From assembly GCA_965212595.1 (NCBI GenBank), contig CBDBVE010000005.1, forward strand, positions 186,001 to 250,000: DNA of 64,000 nucleotides, written 5' to 3'. This stretch comes from Poritiphilus sp965212595. GTDB lineage: Bacteria; Bacteroidota; Bacteroidia; Flavobacteriales; Flavobacteriaceae. The notes under the pieces are model-generated. The model was not told where the DNA came from, made no database searches, and saw only the letters and a program-made list of their open reading frames with translations. The translations under genes were made by a program, and so were the position numbers. Each line of letters begins with the position of its first letter. Position 1 is the stretch's first letter. Positions 18,195-26,801 of this stretch are shown here, in pieces.

Positions 18195-18218
18195 AGTCCC
18201 ACCGGAAGCAACGGGACT
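18195..18218 (-). terminator. Terminator of the AraC-type regulator gene
   Basis: On the minus strand, AGTCCC pairs with GGGACT around a 12-base loop, followed by TTTTATTAG. It lies just past the regulator's stop and separates it from the cupin operon. Confidence 0.6.
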
Positions 18219-18222
18219 GGTT

Positions 18223-19362
18223 TTAGGTAAGTAAAGTTTGTTTGTAGGTGGTAGGAGAAACGCCAGTCTCTTTTTTAAAGGCCCTATAAAAGCTACTTTT
18301 CGAGTTAAACCCGCAAGAATATGCGATACCTAAAAGCGAATATTTGTGGTATTCTGCCAAAGCCAGTTTTGATTTTACGGCCTCTACTCTATAACTATTT
18401 ATAAGATCGTAAAAAGTGACATCCATAAATTGATTTAATACAGTAGACAGTTTTTTGTCAGTCGTGTTTAACCGCTCCGCCAGGTTGCTTAGCGTTAGTT
18501 CCTGGCTTAAGTAAGGTTCTTCTGAAACCAGCACTTCTTCCAATCTAATTTTTAGCGCCTGTAGTTCTTCTTTAGACAAATTAGAAAATTTTGGGATTTT
18601 TTTCCCGGTCTGCTCTTTTGAAATATTGCTTTCCAATAAAAAATCAGGTAGTGAAATCACCGATTGCCTTAAACCGTGATACCCCAGGTAAGAAGTTACA
18701 AAGATCAAAAAAGCCATAGAAAATATGCCCAAATCCCACCTAAAGGAGGGGGCAGAAAAAAAATGATACATTACAAGATGAAGGTCGAATAATGTCACCA
18801 GGAGAAAGCAGAATAAAAATCGTTTTACCCAGTGAAAATTAGCCAGGGAAAAGCTGGAAAAACTATCCTTCATGGCCAGTTTGAACTTGATAAAAAGCCT
18901 TGATGACAAAAATATATAGAATAATAAAAACAGGTCTTTAATCAATGCCAAATAGGCATTACCCTGGAAAAGGGCCAGGTAATCAAACAAGTGTTCGCCA
19001 TTATAACCACTTATTGCCTTTGGAAATGAGAAAACCAACCAATAACCAAGAAAAGGCAAAAAATGAAACCAATGATTTCGAAGAAGTCTTTTGTCTTTAA
19101 CAAATATGGATTTAATGTAGATATATACCAGCGGACCAATAATAAAGCGAGCTCCATCCTCGAACAAGTTTGTAATAAGGAATAGATATTCTAATTGATG
19201 TAGCGAGGCATAAAGCGTGATAATGATCAGCTCAATAATACTCAAGATCCCAATTAGAATGTTCTGTGGTAAACGCCTTTTCCTGGATACAATCAGCAAA
19301 AAGAGGATGACAGCTATGATCGTAAATCCCGATACTAACATAAAGTCGGCCAGCAATTGCAT
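18223..19362 (-). CDS. AraC-family regulator with membrane-spanning N-terminal half
   Basis: 379 residues. About seven hydrophobic segments occupy residues 5-230 (for example GFTIIAVILFLLIVSRK and FLLVTLFDLHLVMYHFF). The last 100 residues are an AraC-type DNA-binding domain: LTLSNLAERLNTTDKKLSTVL is the first helix-turn-helix, and SLLGIAYSCGFNSKSSFYRAF with TGVSPTTYK is the conserved second one. Such proteins presumably sense a membrane or periplasmic signal and bind DNA from the membrane. It lies just upstream of, and in the same direction as, the bicupin/ABC/M1 operon, its likely target. Confidence 0.85.
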   Translation of the reverse strand: MQLLADFMLVSGFTIIAVILFLLIVSRKRRLPQNILIGILSIIELIIITLYASLHQLEYLFLITNLFEDGARFIIGPLVYIYIKSIFVKDKRLLRNHWFHFLPFLGYWLVFSFPKAISGYNGEHLFDYLALFQGNAYLALIKDLFLLFYIFLSSRLFIKFKLAMKDSFSSFSLANFHWVKRFLFCFLLVTLFDLHLVMYHFFSAPSFRWDLGIFSMAFLIFVTSYLGYHGLRQSVISLPDFLLESNISKEQTGKKIPKFSNLSKEELQALKIRLEEVLVSEEPYLSQELTLSNLAERLNTTDKKLSTVLNQFMDVTFYDLINSYRVEAVKSKLALAEYHKYSLLGIAYSCGFNSKSSFYRAFKKETGVSPTTYKQTLLT

Positions 19363-19578
19363 CCTATACGATAATTTAAAAAGGTTATAACAGCGCTCTA
19401 AGAGCTCTTCAATATTGGCATTGTAAGATATAAAATAGACGTATTAAACCCTTAAATGTTACATATGCGTGTGGCCCGAATTAAAAAAAGGAATGCATAA
19501 AAAAGACTTTAGTCAACAAGAAAATAGAGCTCAAAGTACAACACAAAGAAGGGGTATTAAAGAAGGGGTATTATTGAG

Positions 19579-19600
19579 AAAAGGGGCAAAAGCCCCTTTT
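19579..19600 (-). terminator. Terminator of the ECF sigma / DUF4097 operon, in the gap 19363-19665
   Basis: AAAAGGGGC and GCCCCTTTT pair perfectly with an AAAA loop. It lies 66 bases past the last DUF4097 stop. The rest of the 303-base gap has no gene that I can see. A tandem duplication of AGAAGGGGTATTAA lies at about 19547-19574. Confidence 0.7.
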
Positions 19601-19665
19601 ATTTGGTATGTAACTACATTGAGATTAATGTAATATATGTTCTTACTGTCTATTGATCACTGCGA

Positions 19666-20499
19666 TTATTTTGCTTTGATCATAATATCCCCATTAAAGG
19701 TTTTAAATAGCATTTCTGGTCCGCCGCCGTTAATTTTTCCACGTACCCACTGTTCTATAGTAACCTTATAGGTGCCAGAAGTAGACGAAGTCTCTACATT
19801 GGGTTCCTGCTTTGAAATGTCCATATCGAAATCTGTGAAAATCTCGCCCATATCAGACTTTGCTTTTACATTGGCCTTAAGAGATTGGGGGAAAGTAATA
19901 TCTAAATCGCCATTTAAGCTGCTAAAGGCCATATTAGAACCACTAGTGATATTCACAAAACTAACTTTAATATCACCATTTACAGTATCGGCTGAAACCG
20001 AACCGCCCACCTGCGTACATGTAATTTCTCCATTTGTATTGCTTATTTCCATCTCCCCGTTTACCCCTTTGACCTCTATATTTCCATGATTCACAGTGCC
20101 AAGTTGCAAGGAGAAGTTTTTGGGGACTTTTATTTCTAAGTTAGTGGCCCTATTCCAATTCTCATTAATTATCCTAACCACATTATTTTTCTCCTCTCCG
20201 CTTATCTTTAGTGAGGAATTGCTGATACGTTTTAGTCCTGACTTCTCTTTCCCTTTTTCTTTGTGCTTGTCCTTACCGTTACAGCACGAATTTTTATCTC
20301 CAATGGTAGCTTTTACTACTACTTCCGAACCTTCGAAAGCTTCTACTGTAATTGACCCGTTTAGTTGCTTAACTATCAGTTTTCCAGGGCTTCCGGGACT
20401 GCTAAGCGGGACAGAAAATAGTTCTATACTACCCTCCTGTGCGCTCAGAATCAAAGGTGTGAAAAGGAGGATCACTATAAGTTGTTTTATATTTTTCAT
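19666..20499 (-). CDS. Exported DUF4097 protein, second paralogue
   Basis: 277 residues from the ATG at 20499. The frame opens earlier, at 20532, but that would overlap the preceding gene, while 20499 starts a clear signal peptide (MKNIKQLIVILLFTPLILSAQ). The mature part is a right-handed beta-helix-like DUF4097 (putative adhesin) domain with repeated strand units (LNGSITVEAFEG, GNIEVKGVNGEMEI, NTNGEITCTQVGG, LNGDLDITFP). A Lys/Cys-rich loop (CCNGKDKHKEKGKEK) is unusual. It lies ten bases after its paralogue and is the last gene of the sigma-factor operon. Confidence 0.8.
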   Translation of the reverse strand: MKNIKQLIVILLFTPLILSAQEGSIELFSVPLSSPGSPGKLIVKQLNGSITVEAFEGSEVVVKATIGDKNSCCNGKDKHKEKGKEKSGLKRISNSSLKISGEEKNNVVRIINENWNRATNLEIKVPKNFSLQLGTVNHGNIEVKGVNGEMEISNTNGEITCTQVGGSVSADTVNGDIKVSFVNITSGSNMAFSSLNGDLDITFPQSLKANVKAKSDMGEIFTDFDMDISKQEPNVETSSTSGTYKVTIEQWVRGKINGGGPEMLFKTFNGDIMIKAK

Positions 20500-20509
20500 C
20501 TCTTTATTT

Positions 20510-21373
20510 TTAGATTTTAGTAATGATAACATTGCCGTTTAGCGTCTCGAAATTATGAGACAAGCCACCTGAACCGATCTGAACAACAGGCCGGGCTTCA
20601 TATTTAAACTTGCCATTTTTATTGGCATTATTCTTACTGGTTTTGGTAAACTGCTTGGCTATATCAAAATCGGTAAAGAGCTCCCCATTCATACTCTTAA
20701 AGCCTATTTCTGCAGAGAGACCTTTTTGATAGCTAATATTGATATCACCATTTAATGAGTAGTAATTAGAGTCTTCTTTAGGATTTTCGGAGTAGGATAT
20801 CTTTACTTCTCCATTAATGCTGTGGACATCGGTTCTGCCACTGACATTTACCAATTCAATGCCTCCGTTAATATTATTGGCTTTCAGAAAGCTTCCTCTT
20901 GTATTGGTGACCAACACTTCTCCGTCGTTAATCGCTCCCACCTCAAGTTTTATATTCCTTGGGACTTTTAGCGTAAAATCGAGCTTATGATAGTACGAAA
21001 GTTCGTGGTAATTGTTACAATCTATGGAAGTGAAACGCCCATCCTTGTAATGCATATTGGGTACATCGGGGTAAACAACTATCTTATCTGCGTCCTGCAG
21101 TATTTTTACTCCAATTTCTTTTTTACCTAACTCCAGGTCGTCCGAGTTCCGTGCTCCAATCCATTTTGCCGCGACCAGCTGAACGGTTTTACCGTCATAA
21201 CCTTCTACCGTAATGGACCCGTTTAAGTTGTATACTTCCAATAAATTATTGGCGTTACTGGTCTCAAAAGACAGCTCTTTTCTGATGTTTTCTTTAAATT
21301 CTTCTTTCTGTGCTTCCGCGGTCTGTACTCCTATCAGTGTGATCAGGAATGTACATAGGACTAACTTTTTCAT
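20510..21373 (-). CDS. Exported DUF4097 protein, first paralogue
   Basis: 287 residues with a signal peptide ending in AEAQ. A DUF4097 repeat-strand domain covers most of the mature protein (LNGSITVEGYDG, GAINDGEVLVTNTRG, ANNINGGIELVNVSG, SINGEVKISYS, SLNGDINISY, SMNGELFTDFD). The same units occur in the next gene, so the two are duplicates. DUF4097 proteins are usually found with ECF sigma factors in Bacteroidetes and are thought to be cell-envelope proteins. Their molecular role is not known. Confidence 0.82.
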   Translation of the reverse strand: MKKLVLCTFLITLIGVQTAEAQKEEFKENIRKELSFETSNANNLLEVYNLNGSITVEGYDGKTVQLVAAKWIGARNSDDLELGKKEIGVKILQDADKIVVYPDVPNMHYKDGRFTSIDCNNYHELSYYHKLDFTLKVPRNIKLEVGAINDGEVLVTNTRGSFLKANNINGGIELVNVSGRTDVHSINGEVKISYSENPKEDSNYYSLNGDINISYQKGLSAEIGFKSMNGELFTDFDIAKQFTKTSKNNANKNGKFKYEARPVVQIGSGGLSHNFETLNGNVIITKI

Positions 21374-21441
21374 TGTAATTGCATTTTAACTGTTCGTAAT
21401 TTGATTGATAAATAAACCCCTATTGGGTATTTTGATTGATA

Positions 21442-22242
21442 TTATATAATCTCTTTGATTGAACTTTCCAGCTTCTTCTTTACCGAGGTATCTAGTTCTT
21501 TACTTCGTATTAACTTTTTAAAGGGTTCAATAGACTTCTTTTCCTGAAGTGCAACCATGAGGTTTGCCAGGGTCACCTGAACGATAGGCGATTCTTGAGA
21601 AACTATAGATTGAACCAGACCTTCTCTTACCATGGGGCTGTCTAAATAATTTGTAAGCGACTCTATTGCGGCCAATCTTACATTTACGTTTGGATCGTTG
21701 TTTAAGGTTTGCAGTAGGGCTTTCATCACCGTCTCATCTACCTTTCTGATCTTATTTGCCTCATTGATACCTTGCAGGCGCTTATTTGCCGAGGGTTGCT
21801 CAAGCAAGGTCAAAACCAATTTTTCCCTAACTTCTTCAGTTTCAGAATCCGTTCTCACCACGGTCTGGGGTGGAATATCTGTTGAATCTGAGTTGAGGTA
21901 ATAACCTGCGCCAAGACCAATGGCCAGGAGTAGCAGTCCATAGGCAAGTTGCGGTCTCCACAGCGCTTCAAAAAGGGCCTGTAAGCGATCCCCAAACGTT
22001 TTAATCTTACCTTCCTTGTGTTCGTAAGAATTTAAGACTTCATAAAACTTACTATCCATTTCCGTAGAGGGCTCGGGTACGGGAAGCCGGTCTATTTCAT
22101 TCCAGGTTTCATGTAAACCTTCAAATACATTTTTAAATTCAGGATGTGCAGTCAAAGATTGCATGAACGACGCGCTATCCTCCTCATTCATTGTCCCTGA
22201 CAAATATTCTATCGCCTTTATTTCAAACTCCTCTTTTGTCAT
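21442..22242 (-). CDS. Anti-sigma factor with periplasmic HEAT repeats
   Basis: 266 residues. The cytoplasmic part (1 to about 95) has the shape of a sigma-binding domain with the start EFEIKAIEYLSGTMNEEDSASF. One membrane helix lies at about 97-116 (RPQLAYGLLLLAIGLGAGYY). The remainder, which should be periplasmic, carries helical HEAT-like repeats (VRLAAIESLTNYLDS, VQVTLANLMVALQEKKSIEPF). The gene starts three bases after the ECF sigma stop, so it is very likely its membrane-bound regulator, with the HEAT part sensing an envelope signal. Confidence 0.82.
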   Translation of the reverse strand: MTKEEFEIKAIEYLSGTMNEEDSASFMQSLTAHPEFKNVFEGLHETWNEIDRLPVPEPSTEMDSKFYEVLNSYEHKEGKIKTFGDRLQALFEALWRPQLAYGLLLLAIGLGAGYYLNSDSTDIPPQTVVRTDSETEEVREKLVLTLLEQPSANKRLQGINEANKIRKVDETVMKALLQTLNNDPNVNVRLAAIESLTNYLDSPMVREGLVQSIVSQESPIVQVTLANLMVALQEKKSIEPFKKLIRSKELDTSVKKKLESSIKEII

Positions 22243-22245
22243 ATC

Positions 22246-22827
22246 CTATCTATTTTCCAGTTGAAGAAAAATTGTTCTTAAATCCTTTATTGCCCTATGC
22301 GCCTTAACTTTGGCGGCTCCTTCAGAGCATCCTAATATTTTTCCTATTTCACTAAACTTCAGCTCCTTGTATTTACTCAATAACAGTATTTCACGTTTCT
22401 CCTTGGTAAGCTTCTGCATAGCATTGTTTAGTAAGGATACTGTATCTTTCCTGTCCATCTCTTTATCAAGGTTTTCTGTCGCATCTATTTTATAAGAAAC
22501 TGCTGAAATATCTTCCTGAAAGCCTGCCGATTTATTTTTCCTGAAATGATCATAGTTCACATTTCGAGCTGTTCTAAACATCCAGGCTACAAAAGATCCC
22601 TCCCCGGTAAATGTGTGTTTGTATTTAAGCATTCGTACAAATACATTTTGAACCAGATCTTCACTGAGAGCCGCATTTTTATTCATATTGTAGAAGAATC
22701 CAAACAAGCGTTTTTTATGTCGCTCATAAAGCAGTCCCAATTTATCCACATCGCCAGATTTTACTTTTAGCATCAATGCGTTGTCTGTCAGTGCTTGCAA
22801 TCTTTTATAGTCTTTAGGTGTGTTCAA
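22246..22827 (-). CDS. ECF-type RNA polymerase sigma factor
   Basis: 193 residues. Region 2 is clear (LYERHKKRLFGFFYNM, SEDLVQNVFVRMLKYKHTF, SFVAWMFRTARNVNYDHFRKNK), and region 4 is a helix-turn-helix (LTKEKREILLLSKYKELKFS, IGKILGCSEGAAKVKAHRAI). There is no region 1.1 or 3, so it belongs to the extracytoplasmic-function group. First gene of a four-gene operon with the HEAT anti-sigma factor and two DUF4097 proteins, which it probably controls along with itself. Confidence 0.93.
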   Translation of the reverse strand: MNTPKDYKRLQALTDNALMLKVKSGDVDKLGLLYERHKKRLFGFFYNMNKNAALSEDLVQNVFVRMLKYKHTFTGEGSFVAWMFRTARNVNYDHFRKNKSAGFQEDISAVSYKIDATENLDKEMDRKDTVSLLNNAMQKLTKEKREILLLSKYKELKFSEIGKILGCSEGAAKVKAHRAIKDLRTIFLQLENR

Positions 22828-22901
22828 GAGGGTAAACTCCTCTTTTTACAAATGGTTACAAAAAGTTTGATTTTTTTTAAGATACCCTTTTTTAAAACAA
22901 A

Positions 22902-22928
22902 AAAGCGCGGCCATCACAGCCGCGCTTT
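22902..22928 (-). terminator. Terminator of the M61 peptidase gene
   Basis: Perfect ten-base GC-rich stem (AAAGCGCGGC with GCCGCGCTTT), seven-base loop, followed on the minus strand by TTTGTTTTAAAAAA. It lies 24 bases past the M61 stop. Confidence 0.9.
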
Positions 22929-22951
22929 CTATTCTATCGAGAATACCTATA

Positions 22952-24820
22952 TTAACTTTTCATCCAGGCTTCTCTAAGTTTTTTAGAATCATCGCTATCC
23001 TCTTCAAGCGGAACTATAGACTCTACATCGAGCATAGGTGTACCCACTTTTCCATTTAGAGTAACCTCTTCTTCTCCTCGTTGTACCACCATGGTAATCT
23101 CAGTTTCCGGGGTCCAGCTGAAACTTTGGCCAATAATAGGGCGGATGGCTTCAAGATCAATTGCCGTTCCGTTAATGCTTTTTATTACATCTCCGCCTTT
23201 AGCTCCAAGTTCATTAAAAAAGCTATTAAGGGTTATCCCCTTACGAATAAAAATAGCGTTATCGTTAGATTGATCAACATCTATATAAGGAACTTCACCA
23301 TCCAGAAAATATCCACTCTGCTGCTCTGTTATAACACTGGTAAGCCCTACGCGAGATAAATAGTCTCCATAATCAATAGGCATATCACCAATAACATGAG
23401 TGTCAAAAAATTCCCCAACTTCGGGATACGTCATTGTGACAATTTCATCGATAAGTTTTTCATCCTCAAAAGGTGTGTTGTTTCCATATTTCTTCGATAA
23501 TTCTTTCATCAACCAAAGCACACCCTTTTCGCCCTTGCTTAAATCCCTCAGGGTAATGTCAAGAGCCATATTGATCAGGGCTCCCTTCTCATAGACATTG
23601 GCGTAGTTTTCTTTATAAGGCTCTTCCAAAATATTCTTGCTCATAGTAGTAAAGGACATGGTGTCATCATACGATTTGGCATTATTGATCTTGTCCATTA
23701 CACGCTCGTAAAATTCTTTCTCATCAATAAGACCTTGTTGTATTTGAAAGAGGTTCGCAAAATACTCGGTAGTGCCTTCATACATCCACAAATGTTCAGA
23801 CATTTTTGGATCATTATAATCAAAGTACTGAATTTCTTCAGAGTGCACATTCAAAGGAGTTACAATATGAAAGAACTCGTGAGAGACCACATCGACCATA
23901 GCTTGTTCTAAAGCGTCTTTAGGCATCTGTTCGGGTAGTACTACAACCGTGGATGTATGGTGCTCTAACGCCCCAAAACCAGAGGCATCTGTTTCGGAAA
24001 GCGTGGATAAGTAGAGTAATATATTATACTCTTTGGTGCCATCTATCTCGCCCAAGAACGCCTTTTGGGCACCCATCATTTTTTCCATGCGCTGCTTTAA
24101 ATCTGCTGCAGAATAAACGCCATTTGGAGAGTAAACACTGAGGTTAACCGTAATATCCCGGATTTGAAAAGACTCAGTATTCGAATTTGTATAAAGAATT
24201 GGGTTATCTATAATGTCAAAATACCGCTGAGCTACAAAAAATTCGCCTTCAGTAGCTTCAGTCGTTGCCTTAGTCTTTAGTGAAGTGGTAGAAACCAGAC
24301 CTTCCGGCGCCTTTATCCGCAACTCATAAGGTATTTCCTTCAAACCTTTGAAATAACCAACAAATCCGTGCAGGTTTAGAACAAAGTTCTCGCCGGCAAG
24401 GATGTTTGTACCTGAGGGGGAAAAAACGGGTTCTTTTACCTCCAATTCTGTATCGTAGGTGTCGTTGACCTTGTAAGTAACCTTATCTAGGTTTTTACCG
24501 TTTGTAATTTTCCAGGTATTCTCGTCAAGTTTAGAAAAAGCCAGTTCTTCTCCCTTGTAATCATAGGCCTTGAATTCTTCGAGATATTTTCCGTAGTTAT
24601 CCGTACTATAAGTGCCTGGCACCGTTTTAGGTATAAAGAAATAGACCTCATCTGTAGTAAAGGCCCCAGGATTTACCGTCACCTCCACCTTGTCGTCTAC
24701 AACATTCTCAAGGTCAATAAAGGTTTTAACGGGAGCCTTATCTGCCGTCACCAAAGCTTGAGTTGCTCCGCATGCATATAGCAAGCAGGCTGTTAGGACA
24801 CCTAAATACGCTTTTTTCAT
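22952..24820 (-). CDS. M61-family metallopeptidase lipoprotein with PDZ domain
   Basis: 622 residues. The lipoprotein signal has the lipobox LLYAC (Cys17). An M61 N-terminal domain is followed by the zinc motif HEFFH (His314, Glu315, His318) with Glu348 in WMYEGTTEYF as third ligand. A PDZ-like domain lies near 510-605 (FFNELGAKGGDVIKSINGTA, EITMVVQRGEEEVTLNG). M61 enzymes are glycyl-type aminopeptidases. This one would act at the inner face of the outer membrane or on the cell surface. It is monocistronic, with its own terminator. Confidence 0.9.
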   Translation of the reverse strand: MKKAYLGVLTACLLYACGATQALVTADKAPVKTFIDLENVVDDKVEVTVNPGAFTTDEVYFFIPKTVPGTYSTDNYGKYLEEFKAYDYKGEELAFSKLDENTWKITNGKNLDKVTYKVNDTYDTELEVKEPVFSPSGTNILAGENFVLNLHGFVGYFKGLKEIPYELRIKAPEGLVSTTSLKTKATTEATEGEFFVAQRYFDIIDNPILYTNSNTESFQIRDITVNLSVYSPNGVYSAADLKQRMEKMMGAQKAFLGEIDGTKEYNILLYLSTLSETDASGFGALEHHTSTVVVLPEQMPKDALEQAMVDVVSHEFFHIVTPLNVHSEEIQYFDYNDPKMSEHLWMYEGTTEYFANLFQIQQGLIDEKEFYERVMDKINNAKSYDDTMSFTTMSKNILEEPYKENYANVYEKGALINMALDITLRDLSKGEKGVLWLMKELSKKYGNNTPFEDEKLIDEIVTMTYPEVGEFFDTHVIGDMPIDYGDYLSRVGLTSVITEQQSGYFLDGEVPYIDVDQSNDNAIFIRKGITLNSFFNELGAKGGDVIKSINGTAIDLEAIRPIIGQSFSWTPETEITMVVQRGEEEVTLNGKVGTPMLDVESIVPLEEDSDDSKKLREAWMKS

Positions 24821-24946
24821 TCTATTTGATTTCTTAGTTATTTGAGCACAAGGATATTAAATTTTAATCAACTAAAAGGGAGCATTCACAAATAATTGGG
24901 AAGTCTGCCTAAGTACTAACGGTTCAATCCCGTAAATTATTTTGAT

Positions 24947-24954
24947 TATTTTTG
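24947..24954 (+). promoter_or_regulatory. Probable -7 element of the pyrH-frr operon
   Basis: TATTTTTG matches the Bacteroidetes -7 consensus TAnnTTTG and lies 24 bases before the pyrH ATG. No good TTTG stands 19 bases upstream, so the match is partial. Confidence 0.5.
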
Positions 24955-24978
24955 TTCGGATAAAACCTTAAAAAGAAC

Positions 24979-25686
24979 ATGCAATACAAACGGATACTTT
25001 TAAAATTGAGTGGTGAGGCCTTAATGGGAGAAAAGCAATATGGTATAGATCCCAAAAGGCTTGCAGAATATGCAAGCGAAATTAAGGAAGTCGTAGAAAA
25101 AGGAGTAGAAGTTGCCATTGTAATAGGAGGAGGGAATATTTTTAGGGGTGTTGCCGGTGCCAGCAATGGAATGGATAGGGTGCAAGGAGACCATATGGGA
25201 ATGCTTGCGACGATTATCAATGGACTGGCGCTTCAGAGTGCGCTAGAAGACCAGGGTTTGGATACCAGATTGCAATCTGCGATAAAAATCAACGAAGTTG
25301 CAGAACCTTTTATTAGAAGAAGAGCGATGCGCCACCTGGAAAAAGGCAGGGTGGTAATTTTTGGAGGAGGTACCGGAAATCCTTATTTTACAACAGATTC
25401 TGCCGCAGTATTGCGTGCCATTGAAGTGGAAGCCAATGTTATTTTGAAAGGCACCAGAGTTGACGGAATCTATACAAGTGACCCGGAAAAAGACAAGACT
25501 GCAACCAAGTTCGATACCATTTCGTTCAACGATGTACTTAACAAAGGACTAAAGGTAATGGATACCACAGCATTTACGCTTAGCCAGGAAAACGAACTCC
25601 CCATTGTAGTTTTTGATATGAATAAAAAGGGAAACCTTCTTAAGATCGTTTCCGGAGAAAATATAGGAACTGTGGTAAATCTTTAA
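24979..25686 (+). CDS. pyrH: UMP kinase
   Basis: 235 residues, the usual length. The family motifs are RILLKLSGEALMGEKQYGID at the start, VAIVIGGGNIFRG, DHMGMLATIINGLALQSAL and GGTGNPYFTTDSAAVLRA. It is the bacterial amino-acid-kinase-fold enzyme that makes UDP from UMP and ATP. It lies 41 bases upstream of frr in the same transcript. Separation of this pair from rpsB-tsf by a 15-kb accessory block is notable. Confidence 0.97.
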   Translation: MQYKRILLKLSGEALMGEKQYGIDPKRLAEYASEIKEVVEKGVEVAIVIGGGNIFRGVAGASNGMDRVQGDHMGMLATIINGLALQSALEDQGLDTRLQSAIKINEVAEPFIRRRAMRHLEKGRVVIFGGGTGNPYFTTDSAAVLRAIEVEANVILKGTRVDGIYTSDPEKDKTATKFDTISFNDVLNKGLKVMDTTAFTLSQENELPIVVFDMNKKGNLLKIVSGENIGTVVNL

Positions 25687-25727
25687 GTTTTGGTATAAAA
25701 TGTGTTAATTTGAGTTAAACTAGCGCC

Positions 25728-26282
25728 ATGAAGGAAGAAGTAAAATTTATTCTTGAAGCAACCAAGGAAAGTATGGAAGGAGCCCTTTCACATTTAGAAA
25801 AGGCCTTTGTTAAAATTCGTGCAGGCAAAGCCAGTCCGTCAATGCTATCTACTGTAATGATTGACTATTACGGGTCACAAACCCCTTTATCGCAGGTTTC
25901 TAATATCAACACTCCTGATGGGCGAACTATATCTGTTCAGCCTTGGGAAAAAAGTCTTATCCAGGAGATTGAAACCGCCATTATGAACGCAAATCTCGGC
26001 TTTAATCCTATGAATAACGGTGAGATGGTGATCATAAATGTTCCACCGCTAACCGAGGAGAGACGTATACAGTTGGTAAAGCAGGCCAAATCTGAAGCTG
26101 AAGACGCTAAGGTAAGTATACGCAATGCGCGGCAAGATGCGAATAAAGAGTCTAAGGAACTAGACATTTCAGAAGATCTTCATAAAAATGTTGAAATCGA
26201 CGTTCAGGAACTCACAGATGCCTACACCAAGAAGGTAGAAGCCTTGTTAAGTGTTAAAGAAGCGGAGATTATGAAAGTATAA
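25728..26282 (+). CDS. frr: Ribosome recycling factor
   Basis: 184 residues, the usual length. The motifs are RAGKASPSMLSTVMIDYYG, PLSQVSNINTPDGRTISVQP, PPLTEERRIQLVKQAK and NVEIDVQELTDAYTKKVEAL. It splits the post-termination ribosome together with EF-G. It follows pyrH and ends before a textbook terminator. Confidence 0.97.
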   Translation: MKEEVKFILEATKESMEGALSHLEKAFVKIRAGKASPSMLSTVMIDYYGSQTPLSQVSNINTPDGRTISVQPWEKSLIQEIETAIMNANLGFNPMNNGEMVIINVPPLTEERRIQLVKQAKSEAEDAKVSIRNARQDANKESKELDISEDLHKNVEIDVQELTDAYTKKVEALLSVKEAEIMKV

Positions 26283-26305
26283 TACTTTTTGACAGGTATT
26301 TATAT

Positions 26306-26329
26306 AGCGGTCTTCGGACCGCTTTTTTT
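26306..26329 (+). terminator. Terminator of pyrH-frr with a UUCG tetraloop
   Basis: AGCGGTC and GACCGCT pair perfectly around the extra-stable UUCG tetraloop, followed by TTTTTT. It is 23 bases after the frr stop and touches the end of the convergent cytochrome gene. Confidence 0.93.
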
Positions 26330-26801
26330 ATTTCAATTCATACCAATCCACATCCTCGAGCTTTGCTCTCCTCCCTTTTTTCAGCGGGGGGTAATTTGTG
26401 GTGAGATAGTTGATGATGATCTCCTCATTGGTCCCTAAATCCCAAAGGTTCTGTGTTTCTTGCATCCATCTTATGGTTTCAACCCAACCGTCCTTATCTA
26501 ACCTATTTTGTGTTAAAAGCTGGGCAGAATGGCAGGCGGTACAATGTCTTATGGTCTCCTGGTATCCTTCCCTGGCTACTAGTCCGGTACTCAGGTGTAT
26601 GCCATTTTCAATAGCATTTTCCTCCTCTTTTTCAAGATCTATATATCCTGATTCATTTTCGGTCTTATGGGTTTCTCCGCCTTCGGATTCGGAGAGAAAG
26701 TAGGCTGCAATTATAGCAGCTATAAGGACCACAACACAGATAACAATCAGAATCCTATAAACTATGCGCTCTCTTTTCCAAAAAGTCTTGTGTTCTGTCA
26801 T
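26328..26801 (-). CDS. Membrane-anchored monoheme cytochrome c subunit, SorB-like
   Basis: 157 residues from the ATG at 26801. Longer readings would extend into the upstream gene, and this ATG shares one base with its stop (TAATG). One membrane helix lies at about 14-35, then an acidic linker, then one heme site CTACH (Cys87, Cys90, His91). Met113 in RWMQE is a possible distal ligand. Its coupling to a sulfite-oxidase-type enzyme suggests that it takes the electrons from that enzyme, as SorB does for SorA. The function is inferred from context. Confidence 0.8.
   Translation of the reverse strand: MTEHKTFWKRERIVYRILIVICVVVLIAAIIAAYFLSESEGGETHKTENESGYIDLEKEEENAIENGIHLSTGLVAREGYQETIRHCTACHSAQLLTQNRLDKDGWVETIRWMQETQNLWDLGTNEEIIINYLTTNYPPLKKGRRAKLEDVDWYELK

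Noticed and set aside
9507..24978. Genomic island or prophage between tsf and pyrH
   Set aside because: No integrase, transposase, attachment repeats or phage genes are seen. The genes are typical of the group, so only a variable interval is suggested.
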